A stretch of DNA of 64,000 nt, taken from Hirsutella rhossiliensis (lineage: Eukaryota > Ascomycota > Sordariomycetes > Hypocreales > Ophiocordycipitaceae). Location of the stretch: positions 3,348,001 to 3,412,000 of the forward strand of contig NW_025408670.1 in the NCBI RefSeq assembly GCF_020360975.1, given 5' to 3'. A program made the translations under genes and the position numbers. Under the pieces are notes generated by a model. It worked only from the letters and a program-made list of their open reading frames with translations. It was not told the origin of the DNA and searched no databases. Numbering within the stretch: the first letter of the stretch is position 1; every line of letters starts with the position of its first letter. Below, piece after piece: positions 20,801-33,179 of this stretch.

Positions 20801-22601
20801 TAACGTTTATATATATCCCTTTTATAGATTCTTATTAAGGTAGTCGCGTAGCGTTTATAGTTGCTTTTCGTTTAAGTTATAGATCTTATAAAACGTCGGC
20901 GTTATTTTATCCTTAAGATAAATTTTATAGTCCTATTAGCTATATTTAAGTAACCTTATCTTAAGTTCTTCTTTAAAGAGTTTATTATATTTCTAGTATT
21001 CCTAGGAGATACTCTTTATTTTATTTTATAGGCTTTATTCTTTCTTTTAAGAGCTAGTTTCTTTTAACTTAAGCTCTTTATTAATTTATTTAAGGTCTTT
21101 CCTTAAAGTAGTAATAACTCTTTAGATCTTTATATTATATCCTTTATTTTATTTATATTAGATACTAGGTTATATAGCTATATTAGTTAGTATATAGGTT
21201 TTATTAGTCGATTTTATTATATTTATTAGTTTAGTTACTATTTTCGTTTATATTACTAAAGCCTATAATAATTTACTTAAACGGTTATCCCTTTTATCCT
21301 ATTTAGTAGCTAAATTATTATAAAATTTTACTTTCTTTTAAATCTACTAGTCTTAGAAACTTATATCTTCGTTTTAATATAGCTAGCTAGTTCTCTAGTT
21401 AATTAATAGGTTGCTCTCCTATAGCTATAAAAGTCTTAATATAAAGTTATATTCTTTAATATCTATAATATTAAAGTTAATACGTTCGTTATAGCCCTAA
21501 ATATTAATATTAAGGTAATTAATCTTTATATTAATAATTCCGTTATTATAGTTAAAGGCCTCTCTTTTAATATTTATAAGTTTATATAGATCTATATTAT
21601 ATCTTTATATAAGTCTATAACGATTAATAACTCTAAGTAAAACGTAATTACCTATCGCGCTATAGTCTAAAAGTATATATATATAATATCCTACGATTTA
21701 GATATTTAATACTATTTAGTTACTATAGCTTACCGTTACTATATATAAGGTCCTTAGATCTTATTATATTATACTAGTTTATAGCCCTTTTATAGATAGC
21801 GTACCTTATTTTTTACTTAGTCTTTATTTATTTTATTTAGGTATTCTTCTTTAATTTATTATTAATATTATTTCTTTATATTTTTATCGTATAATATTAT
21901 ATTAGGGCTTAAGAGACTAATTTCTTATAGCTAATTAAAGATTTCTTATTTCTTAACGCTATATCGTTTATATTATACTACTTTATAGTTAATTATATAC
22001 TATACTTTATAATTCTATTTATTTTTATATTAAAGGTTAAGTTTTCGTTTTATATCTTTTTATTTTATATATAGTATTTCTATATTAATTCTTCCTTAGT
22101 TAAATATAGCTTATAGCCTTTATATATATTACTAATAATCTTTTAGTATACCGTTATATTATTTATACTATACTTATACTTTTTTATATTTATAAACTCT
22201 ATAGTTTAAGTATATATATTCGTTATAATCCTCTTTATTATATTTAACTTATTATATAAGTCTTTAAAAGATTAAGGGTTCGGATACCTTAAAGTAAGTA
22301 GCGTTATACTATTCCTTTATTTTAGCGTATTTATAGATTTTATATATCTTTAAAAGATATCTTATTAATAAACTATAATTATTACGGTATTTAAGTAGCG
22401 TACTATAATTAAGTTCTAATAATATAACTTAGTCGTTTAGGTAGCGTTAATTAATTTTCTAGTAGTTTAGTTCTATACTTAGGTAGGGTTTTAGAAGTAC
22501 TTATCCCTTAAACCTAACTAAGAAAGCGTTATATCGTGCTTTTATTTAGAAGTATATTATATAATCTAAGTAAAGGTATAATATCTATAAAATATACTTA
22601 T

Positions 22602-22802
22602 TGTGGGAATGTAGCATATAGCTATAGTAGGATTGTAAGGGAGGTGCGCACACACGCACACGTGACCCTTAGCGTCACGTGTATGGACCTCGGGGATCCG
22701 TGTATAAAGGGCACGTAGTGTGCCCTCATTCCCTTTCCTCCCTTCCTAGCAAGACATCTTGAATACAACCCATTGCGTTACTGCAGTACAGACCTCCCGA
22801 CA
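22602..22802 (+). repeat. copia 5' LTR (201 bp)
   Basis: Starts TGTGGGAATG and ends CCCGACA. Contains a CACAC run, a TGTATAAAG TATA-like box (about 22,700) and CT-rich sequence downstream. Confidence 0.9.
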
Positions 22803-23034
22803 CTGATCAGTGATCGATTTGGTCGATCACAGATTGGCAAGGAAGAAGAGATAGAACGCAACCTTCGAAAGCCCAACTACCATATTCCTAGCGATATTGC
22901 CCTGGTTGGACCTAGAGGAGGTTTCTATGCTAAGATCAAGGACTCTACGATTACCCGGACCCGGCAACCAACTAGCTCCCGGTAGGCCATTGATAGATCC
23001 TTCCAACTTCACTTAACGGTTACATTAAGTGTAA

Positions 23035-24939
23035 GTGCGTCCACAACGCCGATTCGACAACTACGTGACAGCCCTCACGATTCGACAACTACGTGACAAC
23101 CCTCACGATGACAAGCACGACCCCAACCCCGAACCCCGCCTCTACGAGGAACGACGCCTTCCTCGACCAAGTAAGGAATTGGTCCAAAATCTCACGATCC
23201 CAAAGACCCAATATCAGGATATCGATCCGACCCGATGGGAGGATGAGATCACGCCCAAGAGGAAGATAGAATAGCTGTTATGACATATACCGCACGATTT
23301 ATGTCAGAATGCGAGGAGAACGTACACCTTCATGGCACTAATATCCTTGAATTCTTCCAGGATCACTTCCAACAGTGGACCGAGGCAACGTGGAGAAAGA
23401 TGCCAAAGGAATTTCGAAGGAGCTACGTTACCTTTTAAAGAGACGTGGTATCTATACAGGAGAAAAGGGTGACCACATCATCCCACAGCTCGTCTTCCTA
23501 CAGACGATCGATAACCCACCAGCCTGGCCCGACAACGAATTCATGGTAACCCAATTCGATAAAGGAACGGAGGCCTATACAAGAAAAGAGAGACGACTAA
23601 CGCAGAACCCTCCCACCTCCAACACGGCGGAGCCATCCATGCCGTTAGCCCCTATTCCGACGCTCCTGCTCCTCCCGCTACGACAATTGCGGAACCGCCC
23701 ACAACGACTGCTACGCTTCCCCAACGAACAATACATCCTACAAGCTATCAGTTCCAGCAACAGAGCATCGTTCTAGCAGAACCCTCTTCTCCCACATCCC
23801 TCGAAGCGTACACAACGCTTCCCCCGGCCGACATCCCGAACGGCATCGTCGATGCCAACACACAACAGAAATTCACCAAGATCTGGGACAAAGAGAAGAA
23901 CTATACGGGGGAACCCTATGACCTTCTCGATGATAAGCTACGCATCTTTATGAGTATCTGTTATAACATTCAGGTCAAGCCGGACCAATTCCACGCTCTT
24001 TTCCTCGAATCCTTACTGGCCGAGCCCAAACGTACTACATTGACCACATTAACTGGACCTCAACGTTCCGCAAGGCATACGATAGCATCAAGCAACATTT
24101 CGATACGGAAGTTAACCACGTTCACTACTATACTGAATGGACGACTATTTCCTTTAACAAGCTCCGTGCCGATAATGCTACGAAATCCCTACACGAGGTT
24201 CTTCAGCTACTCCTTGATAAGCTACAGTTATGCCAACGAGCTCTTGGCAACGCGTATGCAGGAAACGTTCCACTGCGTACAACGCTTATTAATGCATGCC
24301 GCGGTGTTCCTGAACTTGAATACGCTTTATTCAAGCCCGCCGAAGGAATCGAGCCCTTTTGCAGATCTTCGCTCTTCCGTTGAGACCCATCTTGCACGCG
24401 GAATAGCGCCTCGTTATCTTCAAGGAGGCCCTCAATACCATCAAGACCTCGAGGAACCATCTGATCATATGGATCCCAATGACCACTACTATCTCGATCG
24501 AAGATACAACAACAATCGCGGAAGATTTGGTCAGAAGGGGTATAGAAGGTATAGAGGCAACGCTCAACGAGGCAGCTACAACGCTCCACGGGGAAGCTTC
24601 AATAGTCAACGCTTTAACCGGCCACAAGGCCGTTACGGCCACAACCACCCGTGGAATAAGAAGTGCTTCGTCTGCAATAAGGAAGGATGTTGGTCTACAA
24701 AGCACACTGCCGAGGAACGTCAAAGATCCCGAGACCAATACGTCGCCCACTGTCACTTCATAGGGATTACCCCTCCCCAGGACCTTACAGCCTACGTTCT
24801 TGACTTTGAAGGTCACGAGATGGATGCCCACGATGATGCTAACGACCCTGGGACGAGGACGACAATGAAGATAATGACAACAACCCAGAACAGTGGCACA
24901 CAAGCCAAATGCTCTGCCAGCAAGCCTTCAACCATCTGA
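23035..24939 (+). pseudogene. copia gag with zinc knuckle, frameshifted
   Basis: Several offset frames. The last (to 24939) contains an RG/N-rich stretch and the knuckle CFVCNKEGCWSTKH (about 24,664-24,708), of CX2CX4CX4H type, which fungal copia gags carry. It binds element RNA during particle assembly. Confidence 0.8.
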
Positions 24940-24959
24940 TCACAGGGGAAGACGTGTAT

Positions 24960-25290
24960 AGCACCTCTCAAAACAACGCTACACCTGCTTCCCAATTCAT
25001 GATAGAGGAGCGCTACTCAAGACTCCGATTCCAGGGCATCATAATTGACACAGGCGCCGCGAAGGTTTCCACAGCTGGCTACGACCAATGCATCGCTCTA
25101 CAACGAGAAGACCCTGCTATAACGCTCGATAAGACTACAGCAGGCCAAGCTTCTATCAAATTCGGCAACGGCGAAGCCATTCTATCCCTCGGCTCTATCG
25201 CCCTTAAAACACCTCTCGGAAGGATCACATTCCATATCCTCAAGACCCCTACTCCTTCCTCCTCTCTCTCGCTGATATGGATCGCCTAGG
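24960..25290 (+). pseudogene. copia protease
   Basis: The open frame 24909-25289 holds FQGIIIDTGAAKVSTAGYDQ, with the DTG active site at about 25,048-25,056. It is followed by KFGNGEAILSLGS, a typical flap/core segment of copia retropepsins. The frame ends just before the integrase frame. Confidence 0.8.
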
Positions 25291-26260
25291 CATCTATTTC
25301 AACAACCTTACAGACACCATTGTCGGACGAACAACCCTCCCGGTTATCCGCAAATGGGGACATCCTTGGTTCCTCCTACCTAAGACCAACGAGGCCGCTA
25401 TCGCATTCCTCACGGAGAGCGAGATCCGCACTCTTCATCGTCGATTCGGGCACCCAGCGGTCCCAAGACTTCACAACCTCCTACGGCAAGCTGGCCACAA
25501 CGATGTGACGATAGATATCCTAGAGAACATCTCGAGATTCTGTCATCACTGTCAAATGCACTCTCAAGCTCCAAGACGCTTCAAATTCACCCTAAAGGAT
25601 GACCAGGAATTCAACTACGAAATCGTCGCTGATGTGCTCTACCTTGGAACCCCTCAACGCCCCGTCTTGCACGTGGTAGATACAGCAACAGCGTTCCAAG
25701 CAGCCAGGTTCCTCCTATCGATGTCAGCAAAGGATACGTGGGAAGCCCTCCGAGCCCTCTGGATAGACACATATCTCGGACCCCCTGATACTATCAAGCA
25801 CGACGCAGGGACCAATTTTGCCTCCCTAGAGTTCCGTAACGAGGCAAAGCTTATGGGGATAACCTGCAAGCAAGTCCTGTGGAAGCACATTGGTCCGTTG
25901 GAAAGGTTGAAAGATATCATGCCCCTCTCCGCCGTGCGTTTGAGATCCTCCACGCAGAAATCGGGACCTTCACATCCCCGAATCGATCCTTCAAATGGCT
26001 ATCAAAGCCATCAACGACACAACAGGGCCAAATGGCATTGTCCCTACGCTCCTAGTCTTTGGCGCCTACCCTCGAATGGCGTTAGATTCGCCCCTTCTGC
26101 TACGACCCTGAAAAGGGCTGCCGCAGCCCAGAAGGCGATGAAAATGCTTCGTCAGCTCTCAGCAGAGCGGCAAGTGCAGGGCGCCTTACACACAAAGAAC
26201 GGACCATCATCAACAGGCGTTATACTATCGCTCCCACTGCAAAGCGAGGTCCGAGTGTGG
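25277..26260 (+). pseudogene. copia integrase
   Basis: Zinc-binding part LHRRFGHPAVPRLHN (about 25,433-25,480), then CHHCQ. Catalytic core: ADVLYL (first Asp), then HDAGTNFASLEF (second Asp). The third acidic residue lies past a frame change near 25,900. This is a copia-type integrase, broken in this copy. Confidence 0.8.
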
Positions 26261-26399
26261 AGAGAAAGCTCGGCTGGCAAGGCCCTTTTAAGATTAGTGC
26301 AATTGATGGCTCCAATGTCACAATTGATACTATCAACGGACCCCAGACCTTCCGTTCCACCCTTGTGCAGCCTTATTTCCGCGACGAGACGACGATCCC

Positions 26400-26640
26400 T
26401 GCCCCGCTGCTGCTGCTGCGGATGATTCTGACATTCCTGTTTCTGATCCTGCGAGCGATTCTGTTCCTGTTTCTGCCCCTGCCCCTGCCCCTGTTCCTGC
26501 TCCTAATCCCCCGGCGCCGCGCAAGCGAGGCCGCCCCCCTGGTTCGAAGAACAAGCCAAAGACGACGTTCCTAGTCAAGAAGGAAGAAGATGCCTACCAA
26601 CTAGCCATCAAGCTACGGGACGAAGGCATTATCACAACGC
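26400..26640 (+). other. AT-hook and proline-rich linker in the copia polyprotein
   Basis: In the frame reading PVSDPASDSVPVSAPAP, a Pro/Ala/Val repeat leads into RKRGRPPGSKNK (26520-26555). This is a canonical AT-hook core (GRP flanked by basic residues), which binds the minor groove of AT-rich DNA. It lies between integrase and RT. Confidence 0.75.
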
Positions 26641-26649
26641 CAGGCACCC

Positions 26650-27354
26650 CCTTTGAGGAATCCGATAGCACGGAGATCGATGATCTATTGGTACGAGGTG
26701 TTTAGCTTCGAACGCTACAATGAAGCAAAGCACGGGAACCATCATATCTTCCGCTCCCGCATGGTCCGCGAGGTTAAAGGCAAAGAAACCAAACCATACG
26801 AGAAGTCAAGGCTCGTGGTCCAAGGGCACAACGACCAAGAGAAACCACCCTATTGACGCAATCCCCGACAATTCAACGCGTCAGTCAACGGCTTATTTCT
26901 GCTATCTCCCCAGACCTCCTTTCTCACGGCATGACCCTCTCTTCGTGACATCACACAAGCGTATCCCCAGGCGCAGACCGAACTATTCCGCACCATTCTC
27001 ACGCATCTTCCCGCCGAATTAGAAGGAAGATACCCGGAAGGAACAATCATTCGCGTTATTAAGCCCCTATACGGAATTGCGGAGGCCGGAGTCCATTGGT
27101 TTCGAACCTATCACGGGCATCATGTCGATAACCTCGACATGTCCACATCAACCTACGACCTATGCTTCCTAATTACGAATAAGGGACCTGATAACTTTGG
27201 GATTGTGGGAATGCAGACTGACGATACCCTTATGCTTGGCACACAACGTTTTTCCGCGCTAGAGGAAGCGGAACTCGTAAAGGCACAATTTCGGGCAAAG
27301 CCGAAGACAACGATGACCCGGGTACTAGCATTGACTTCAACGGTGCAAAGATAA
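26650..27354 (+). pseudogene. copia reverse transcriptase, TDD motif variant
   Basis: Pieces include SRMVREVKGKETKPYEKSR (fingers) and PLYGIAEAGVHWF. Then come GIVGMQTDDTLML at about 27,205-27,240, where most copia RTs have YVDD. TDD variants occur in a fungal copia lineage as far as I recall. At least two frame changes interrupt the domain. Confidence 0.78.
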
Positions 27355-27654
27355 CCCTCCAAGACACCACTTTCCACAACGCTCTACTGCTTCAACAAAG
27401 GGTCAAGCAGCCAAGATCGAACCCATCGACATCAAGGCATACGATCGAGCCCAACAGTACGTGGAACAGCGTGCCCGTGGCGCGTATGTGGCTTCAATCT
27501 GTCAACCAGAGGCCTCATTCGACATCTCTATTGCTGCCCAGGTCCAAACCCTACGGAAGAGGATTGCACGACCCTCAACAAGCGGCTTCAATGGCAGAAA
27601 GACCACCAGCAGCGAGGCCTAACGTATATCCCTATTGACCTCGCCAATGCCAAG

Positions 27655-28199
27655 CTTATCATCTTTACCGACGGTTCCTTTGCGAACAATAAGGACCTAT
27701 CGTCACAGCTAGGCTTCGTCATTGCCTAGTCAATGAGACCGAGACCGCACGTACCAAAGACCAATTCGGGATCAAGGGCAATGTCCTCCATTGGAGCTCA
27801 ACGAAGTGTAAGAGGGTCACCCGAAGCGTGCTAGCATCAGAGATCTACGGCATGGTCAACGGATTCGATATTGGGATATCACTAGCAACGACGATACGGA
27901 AGATCACAGACCGCCTCAATCTTCCCCTATCCCTAATCGTTTGCACCGACTCTTTTTCCCTCTACGAGTGCCTCGTTAAGCTAGGCACAACGAAGGAGAA
28001 GCGATTGATGATAGATATCATGGCCCTACGTCAATCCTACGAAAGGCGTGAGATCACAGAAATCCGCTGGATTAACGGCGCAGACAACCCAGCAGATGCT
28101 ATGACAAAGGCATCGCCTAACCGCGCCCTCGAACGCCTCGTCGATACGAATAGCCTTACGATTAGGATAGAAGGATCAGTCGAACGCCCTCCCCGCTAG
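27655..28199 (+). pseudogene. copia RNase H
   Basis: FTDGSFANNKDLSSQLGFVIA followed by a TAG, then a frame (27828-28199) with VLASEIYGMVNGF, CTDSFSLYECLVKLG and WINGADNPADAMTK. These are the D, E, D landmarks of copia RNase H. The stop shortly before 3' LTR 28302 ends pol. Confidence 0.82.
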
Positions 28200-28301
28200 C
28201 TGCCGCTCGAACCGTCACTCTTTTCGCACCCTTGCGGTTGCTGCTACGCTCCCGCACCTGCTGCTACTGCTGCGATTGCAGCGATAAAGAAGATTTGCCA
28301 G

Positions 28302-28502
28302 TGTGGGAATGTAGCATATAGCTATAGTAGGATTGTAAGGGAGGTGCGCACACGCACACGTGACCCTTAGCGTCACGTGTATGGACCTCGGGGATCCGTG
28401 TATAAAGGGCACGTAGTGTGCCCCCTCATTCCCTTTCCTCCCTTCCTAGCAAGACATCTTGAATACAACCCATTGCGTTACTGCAGTACAGACCTCCCGA
28501 CA
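28302..28502 (+). repeat. copia 3' LTR (201 bp)
   Basis: Same ends as the 5' LTR. One fewer CA unit and two extra C compared with the 5' copy. Confidence 0.9.
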
Positions 28503-30239
28503 CTTATAGTACTTATAAGTAAGTTATATTTATAAATTATTTTTAAATTCTCCTTATAGTTACTATTCTTATTATAAAGCTTTAAAGGTATTAACTATAA
28601 TAATAGCTATAATATAGTCTCTTCTATATAGTACTAGTTAATACTAAATTAATATAGCTTATTAGTTTTCTATAAGAATTTAAGGTATTTATTAGGTTTT
28701 AATTTTAAGTATTTCTTTAAATTCTTTAAAGTATAAAGCGTATTCTTTAATTATAGTATTTTCCCTTAATAGTAAGGGTAGTAATATAAGTTTATTTTTA
28801 TCTTTTATTTCTCTAGGTATTTCTTATTCTTTAGAGCTTATATTATTAATACTTTATTATTCCTCTTTAAGTTATTATCTAAGTTTTATAAGTATAAGGG
28901 CTATATTTATATCTTCTTTATTATATTATTTATAGACTACCTATCGTTATTATCGATTTTTATTTTATATATCTTCTTAGAATTGTTTACTATTCTTCTT
29001 AATCTAGTCTTAAGAGACTCTTTTAAGATAAGGGTATTTTAGTTCTATAAATTTAACTTATTTCTATTTTTTAGGATCCCTTTATTATATTATTATAAGG
29101 GTTTTCTTTAATAGCTTTAAGAACTATTTAGTATTATTTTTATCGCTTAAGTATACTATATATTCGTTATTATAATATATAGTCTAACTAAGGAGTTTAT
29201 ACTTTAGTTCCTATCTATTAATAGCGTTTAGGTATTTCTTACCTATTAAGGCTAGTACTTAGTAGGTTTTCTTCTCCTTATAAGGTTATCTATATTTTTT
29301 AAAGTAATATCTAAGTTTCCTATAGTTAAAATACTTTCCTTTACTTTTTTATATTATATCTAGGTCTATCTTACTTAAGTTAGTTATATAAGTATAGGTA
29401 ATAAGAGTTTCGCGCTTCTTTTTATAGTTAGCGCGTTAGTTAAAGTTATTTTTATAAGAAGGGTTTTAGTTTCCTCTTTCTTATTTCTTTTCTTAGTATT
29501 ACGTATACTATCTATGGTTAATTTATACTACTATAGTAATATAGTTTAAGAGATTATTAGGTCGATTTTCCTTATATAGCTCGTCCTTAACTTCTTTTTT
29601 AAGCTTATTATAAAATTATAATATAAGAGGTTCGTTATCTTAATTAAGCTTTAAGGTAACTTAACGGAACTTTATAGTATAATTTAATACTAAGATCCTT
29701 TATTAGAGTTCTTAAAGTTTTTATTTAGCTTTTTATTCCTTATTAGTTATTCTAAATACCTTTATAATAGCTTCTTTAAATCCTTAGAAACTAGTAAAGA
29801 CTTTATCTATCTTATTATCTCGTCGCGCTAGTTAGTTATCGAGAAAATCCCTTATAATAGGTCTAAACTAACTAAGTGCCGTTCTAGATAATAATTTCCT
29901 ATATAGAGTACCTTTTCGACTAGGTCTAAGAGTTTAGTAGGGTAAAACTAGTAATAGGCCTTAAGTTAGGTAAGAAAGTCTTAAAGCGTACTATAAGTAC
30001 TATTAAATAGTCCTAGCTATTTTAGTTTAACTACTTCTCTAAGGTCCTTAACTTATTTATTACCTCCTCTATTCCTAAGTAACTATACTTTATATCGAAG
30101 GGTAATAATCTCGCGTATTATATCCTAAGGTAATATAGTAGCTCTAAAGTTAGTTAATCTAGCTTATTATATAGGTATATTAATAGTTATAATATTACTT
30201 AAAGTAATATAGTATTATATTAAATAAGAGCTTTTAACG

Positions 30240-30705
30240 TATAATAACTAGTATTATTCTTAAGGGATAAACCTACTAAGGGGTTTATATTAATAGATAT
30301 AATAAGGTATAGTCTAAGTAATAATACGTATACTATATTAGTAATAAGTTAGAGGTTATAGACTATAGGCTATAACTAAGTAATTAAGTAATTAAAATTA
30401 AAGATAAGATTATAATAAAGATTATAATAATTATATTAAAAGCTATCGAGCTATCTATTTAAAGGAGTAAAAGTAAGTAGCTATATATACTTATAGAGAC
30501 TATCCTTAGATTATAAGCCTAGCTATAATCCCTAACGTTAGATCGTATAGAGTATAGTAATCTCGTTAATCTTAGATTACTTAGATCTCTACGATCCCCT
30601 TAAGCCTATATCTATTAGATAGTCGTGCCGACTATTTATCCGTTAGACTATATTATATACTTAACGTAGTCGACCGTTAGCGGCTTAGTAGCTATAATCG
30701 TAATA
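30240..30705 (-). repeat. gypsy LTR, right copy (466 bp)
   Basis: Equal in length to 16778-17243. It is somewhat more strongly mutated than the left copy (for example GACCGG there, AACTAG here). Confidence 0.85.
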
Positions 30706-31008
30706 CCTACCTATTCTTATATCGCGGATATCTTTAAAACCGCTAGGCTAAAATAGGTAATAGAGTATCCGTTCTACTTATAATTAACTTATATATTTTA
30801 TATATATTTTAATTTATTAAGATAAGCTTATCTTAACCTGCTTTTCCTAAAGGAAGGTATAGATATCTAGTAAAGGTCTTTATCTTTAAGGGTTATTCCC
30901 TTAGACTATATTATAGAGCCTCTTTTTACTAGCTTATTTTATAGAGGCTCCCTATACCTATTATTTCTTTATAATAGTAAAATAAGAATATAAAGGTATA
31001 TTCTTATA
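30706..31008 (+). repeat. 303-bp repeat, copy 1 (LTR-like)
   Basis: Matches 43578-43880 over its full 303 bp in direct orientation, from CCTACCTATTCTTATATCGC to ATTCTTATA. It immediately precedes the chromodomain gypsy remnant and may be its 5' LTR. Confidence 0.7.
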
Positions 31009-33070
31009 TACTCTTATAAGCTAACCTTAGTAAAGCGGAATTATACTATTTATAATAAGGAGATACTAGTAATTATTAGCTACCTTAAGTAATAGTAAGT
31101 AGAGCTCTAGAGCTATAAGAGCTTTAAAGTTCTTATAAACTATAAGAACCTTAAATACTTTATAACCCGCTAGTACCTTTTAGAGCGGTAAGCCTACTAA
31201 GTAAAGTACTTCTTATACTTTAACTTCTTAATTAAGTACCGCCTTAAGTAAGACTTTATAGTCTTAAACGTACTTTCTTAAAGGGATTAAGACCGGCTAA
31301 TAAGAGTAGATATTAAGGCCTAGGATCTATAGCTTATCTTATAAGAAGTACTATAGACTTATATAGGAGCTTCCTTAGTAAAGGAAGGCGTAGTGCTAGC
31401 GGATAAGCTTCCCCCTATACCTTTACCTTAGTTTAGTAAGGAGGGATAAACGCGCGGTAAGAGTATTCTAAGATAAGGCCCTTTAACGCTTATAAGATAG
31501 GATAGCGGCTCTAGACTATACCTATAAGGGCGTACGCCGCGCTATAGAGTTTAGCGCTTAACGCTTAGATCTAAAGCTAAAGCTAAAGGTATAGGTAGCT
31601 AACTACTATATCGACCTATAAAGGCATCTATATTAGCGGGGGAGACTATAAGTACCGGGCGTACTATATACTATAAAAGCTAAGGAGAAGGATAAACCGC
31701 TAAAGCTAAATAAATAAAATAAGCGTTAAGGGAAGCTAGTTTAGCTCGTTTATAACTTTAGTATCGTAGGCTACTTAGGTCGGTAAGGTATAGTAGTAGG
31801 CCTTATAAGGGATTTTTACTAGCCCCTCTTATAATACTACGTTCGCCGCTTCCTCTATAACTATAATATTTATAGCTATACTAAGATTTAAAGGGTATAG
31901 CTTAAAGGGCTACTTAAGTAGCTTCCGGTACTTAACTAGTTCTATATATATATATATAGATAAACTTTATAATAGACCTTTTACTTATAAAAGAAAGCAA
32001 CCGCTATATATAAGTAATTAAGGACTAGCTTAGTAAATTAATAGTATTAAAACTAATACCGTTTATAGATATAAAAGCTTATATAAAGCGCTTCCTTTAA
32101 TACTAAGCCCGCTTATATAGCTAGCCGACCTTTATTATAAGTAATAAAGGATCGAACTAAACTAGCCGCTTTTAATAGTACTTATACTAGCTACTTTAAA
32201 TTATATAGCTACTTAGCACGGCCTATTACTTATAGACTAATAGGGGACCTAAGAGGGTTAACTAAGAAGTATAGACGTACTTATAGGTAGTAGTAGCCTA
32301 TAACTAAGCGGACTAAGACCGCTAGCTCCCTATAGCCTAGCTCGTATTAAATAGTAGACCTTAGACCTTTATTAAGATAGCCCCCTTCTTCGCTATATAT
32401 AGCTTTAAGCCGCCCTCCTTAATCCTATTTACTATAGATATAGTAGTAAAGTAATATAGTAGTTTATTACTAAAGAGCTACGCCTTTATATTTATACGGA
32501 AGCTATAGGAAACTATAAAATACTACTAATCCGCGATAGCCGCCTTAGTATAAGATTAAGAGCAGCACGCTAATAAGACTAAGGCCTTAATAAATAGGTT
32601 TATAGTAAGAGATAAAGTATAGCTTAACCTTTATACTATAGGTTAGCGCGGCTAAAGAAAAAGCTAGACTAGCTATATATAAAGTTTATAGTATAGAGGG
32701 ATATTAGCGTATAGGTAGTTAAGCTTAATAGTCTTTTAATAAGGGTCTATAATAAGATTAACGTTAACCTCCTTCGCTAAGCCTCCTTTAACCCGCTACT
32801 TAGATAAGAAGTAGTAGACGCTTAACCGCCCGTTATTAAGGTAGAGGGGGATAATAAATTTAAGGTTAAGGAGATATAAGCCGTATACTAAAAGAAGGTC
32901 GGCTAAGGGAATCGCTAAGAGGTCCTTATAAAGTAGCGTAGGTACCTTAACTTAATATAAGAACCTATATATAAGTTTATAGGAGCTATAGCCCTTAATA
33001 AGTTTAAGGCCTTATATAGACTAGTAAATAAGAATAATAAACTAATAGACTATTAATAGTAGCCTAAGCT
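31009..33070 (+). mobile_element. RIPed chromodomain gypsy pol remnant
   Basis: The plus strand reads through stops as gypsy pol. Near 32,195-32,420 are L-S-T-A-Y, E-R-V-N, Y-L-stop-V-V-V-A-Y and L-P-I-A-stop-L, which match the integrase region around the third catalytic acidic residue. Near 32,595-32,640 is D-K-V-stop-L-N-L. Near 32,855-33,050 is a chromodomain pattern F-K-V-K-E-I, E-V-L-I-K-stop-R-R-Y, E-P. Stops are at positions expected for Gln and Trp. It is probably the internal part of an element whose 5' LTR is the 303-bp repeat. Confidence 0.65.
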
Positions 33071-33179
33071 AAGACTATAAAGTAAGTAAAATAAAGGGGG
33101 TAGTTATAGTAACGTAGGTATAATAGTATAAGCGGAGATAAAAATAGCGTTTATTATAAAGTAAAGCCCTTAAACTACC

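Larger units (their letters stand above)
22602..28502 (+). mobile_element. copia-type LTR retrotransposon, 5.9 kb, not RIPed
   Basis: Two 201-bp LTRs (22602-22802, 28302-28502; TG..CA) differ only by two 2-bp indels (a CA unit and a CC) with no substitutions seen. The 5-bp duplication CTTAT flanks the element (22597-22601, 28503-28507). Gene order gag, protease, integrase, RT, RNase H is that of Ty1/copia. CpA/TpG is normal, so it inserted into the already mutated gypsy element after RIP. The polyprotein is interrupted by many frameshifts. Confidence 0.93.
16778..30705 (-). mobile_element. RIPed Ty3/gypsy chromovirus (net ~7.65 kb) with two nested insertions
   Basis: Bounded by two 466-bp LTRs (16778-17243 and 30240-30705) starting TATAACGACC/TATAATAACT (from TGTAACG) and ending CGTAATA. 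Orientation is minus: a purine-rich tract (minus strand, 17,244-17,262) abuts the left LTR, and coding similarity runs right to left. Minus-strand remnants include an RT/RNase H junction near 20,050-20,300 (F-x-x-Y-Y-R-R-F-I-K-D-F pattern) and a chromodomain-like end near 18,420-18,570. A 370-bp miniature element (17437-17806) and a 5.9-kb copia (22602-28502) are inserted in it. Flanks CCTAT/CCTAC are a possible 5-bp duplication with one transition. CpA/TpG is almost absent. Confidence 0.8.
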
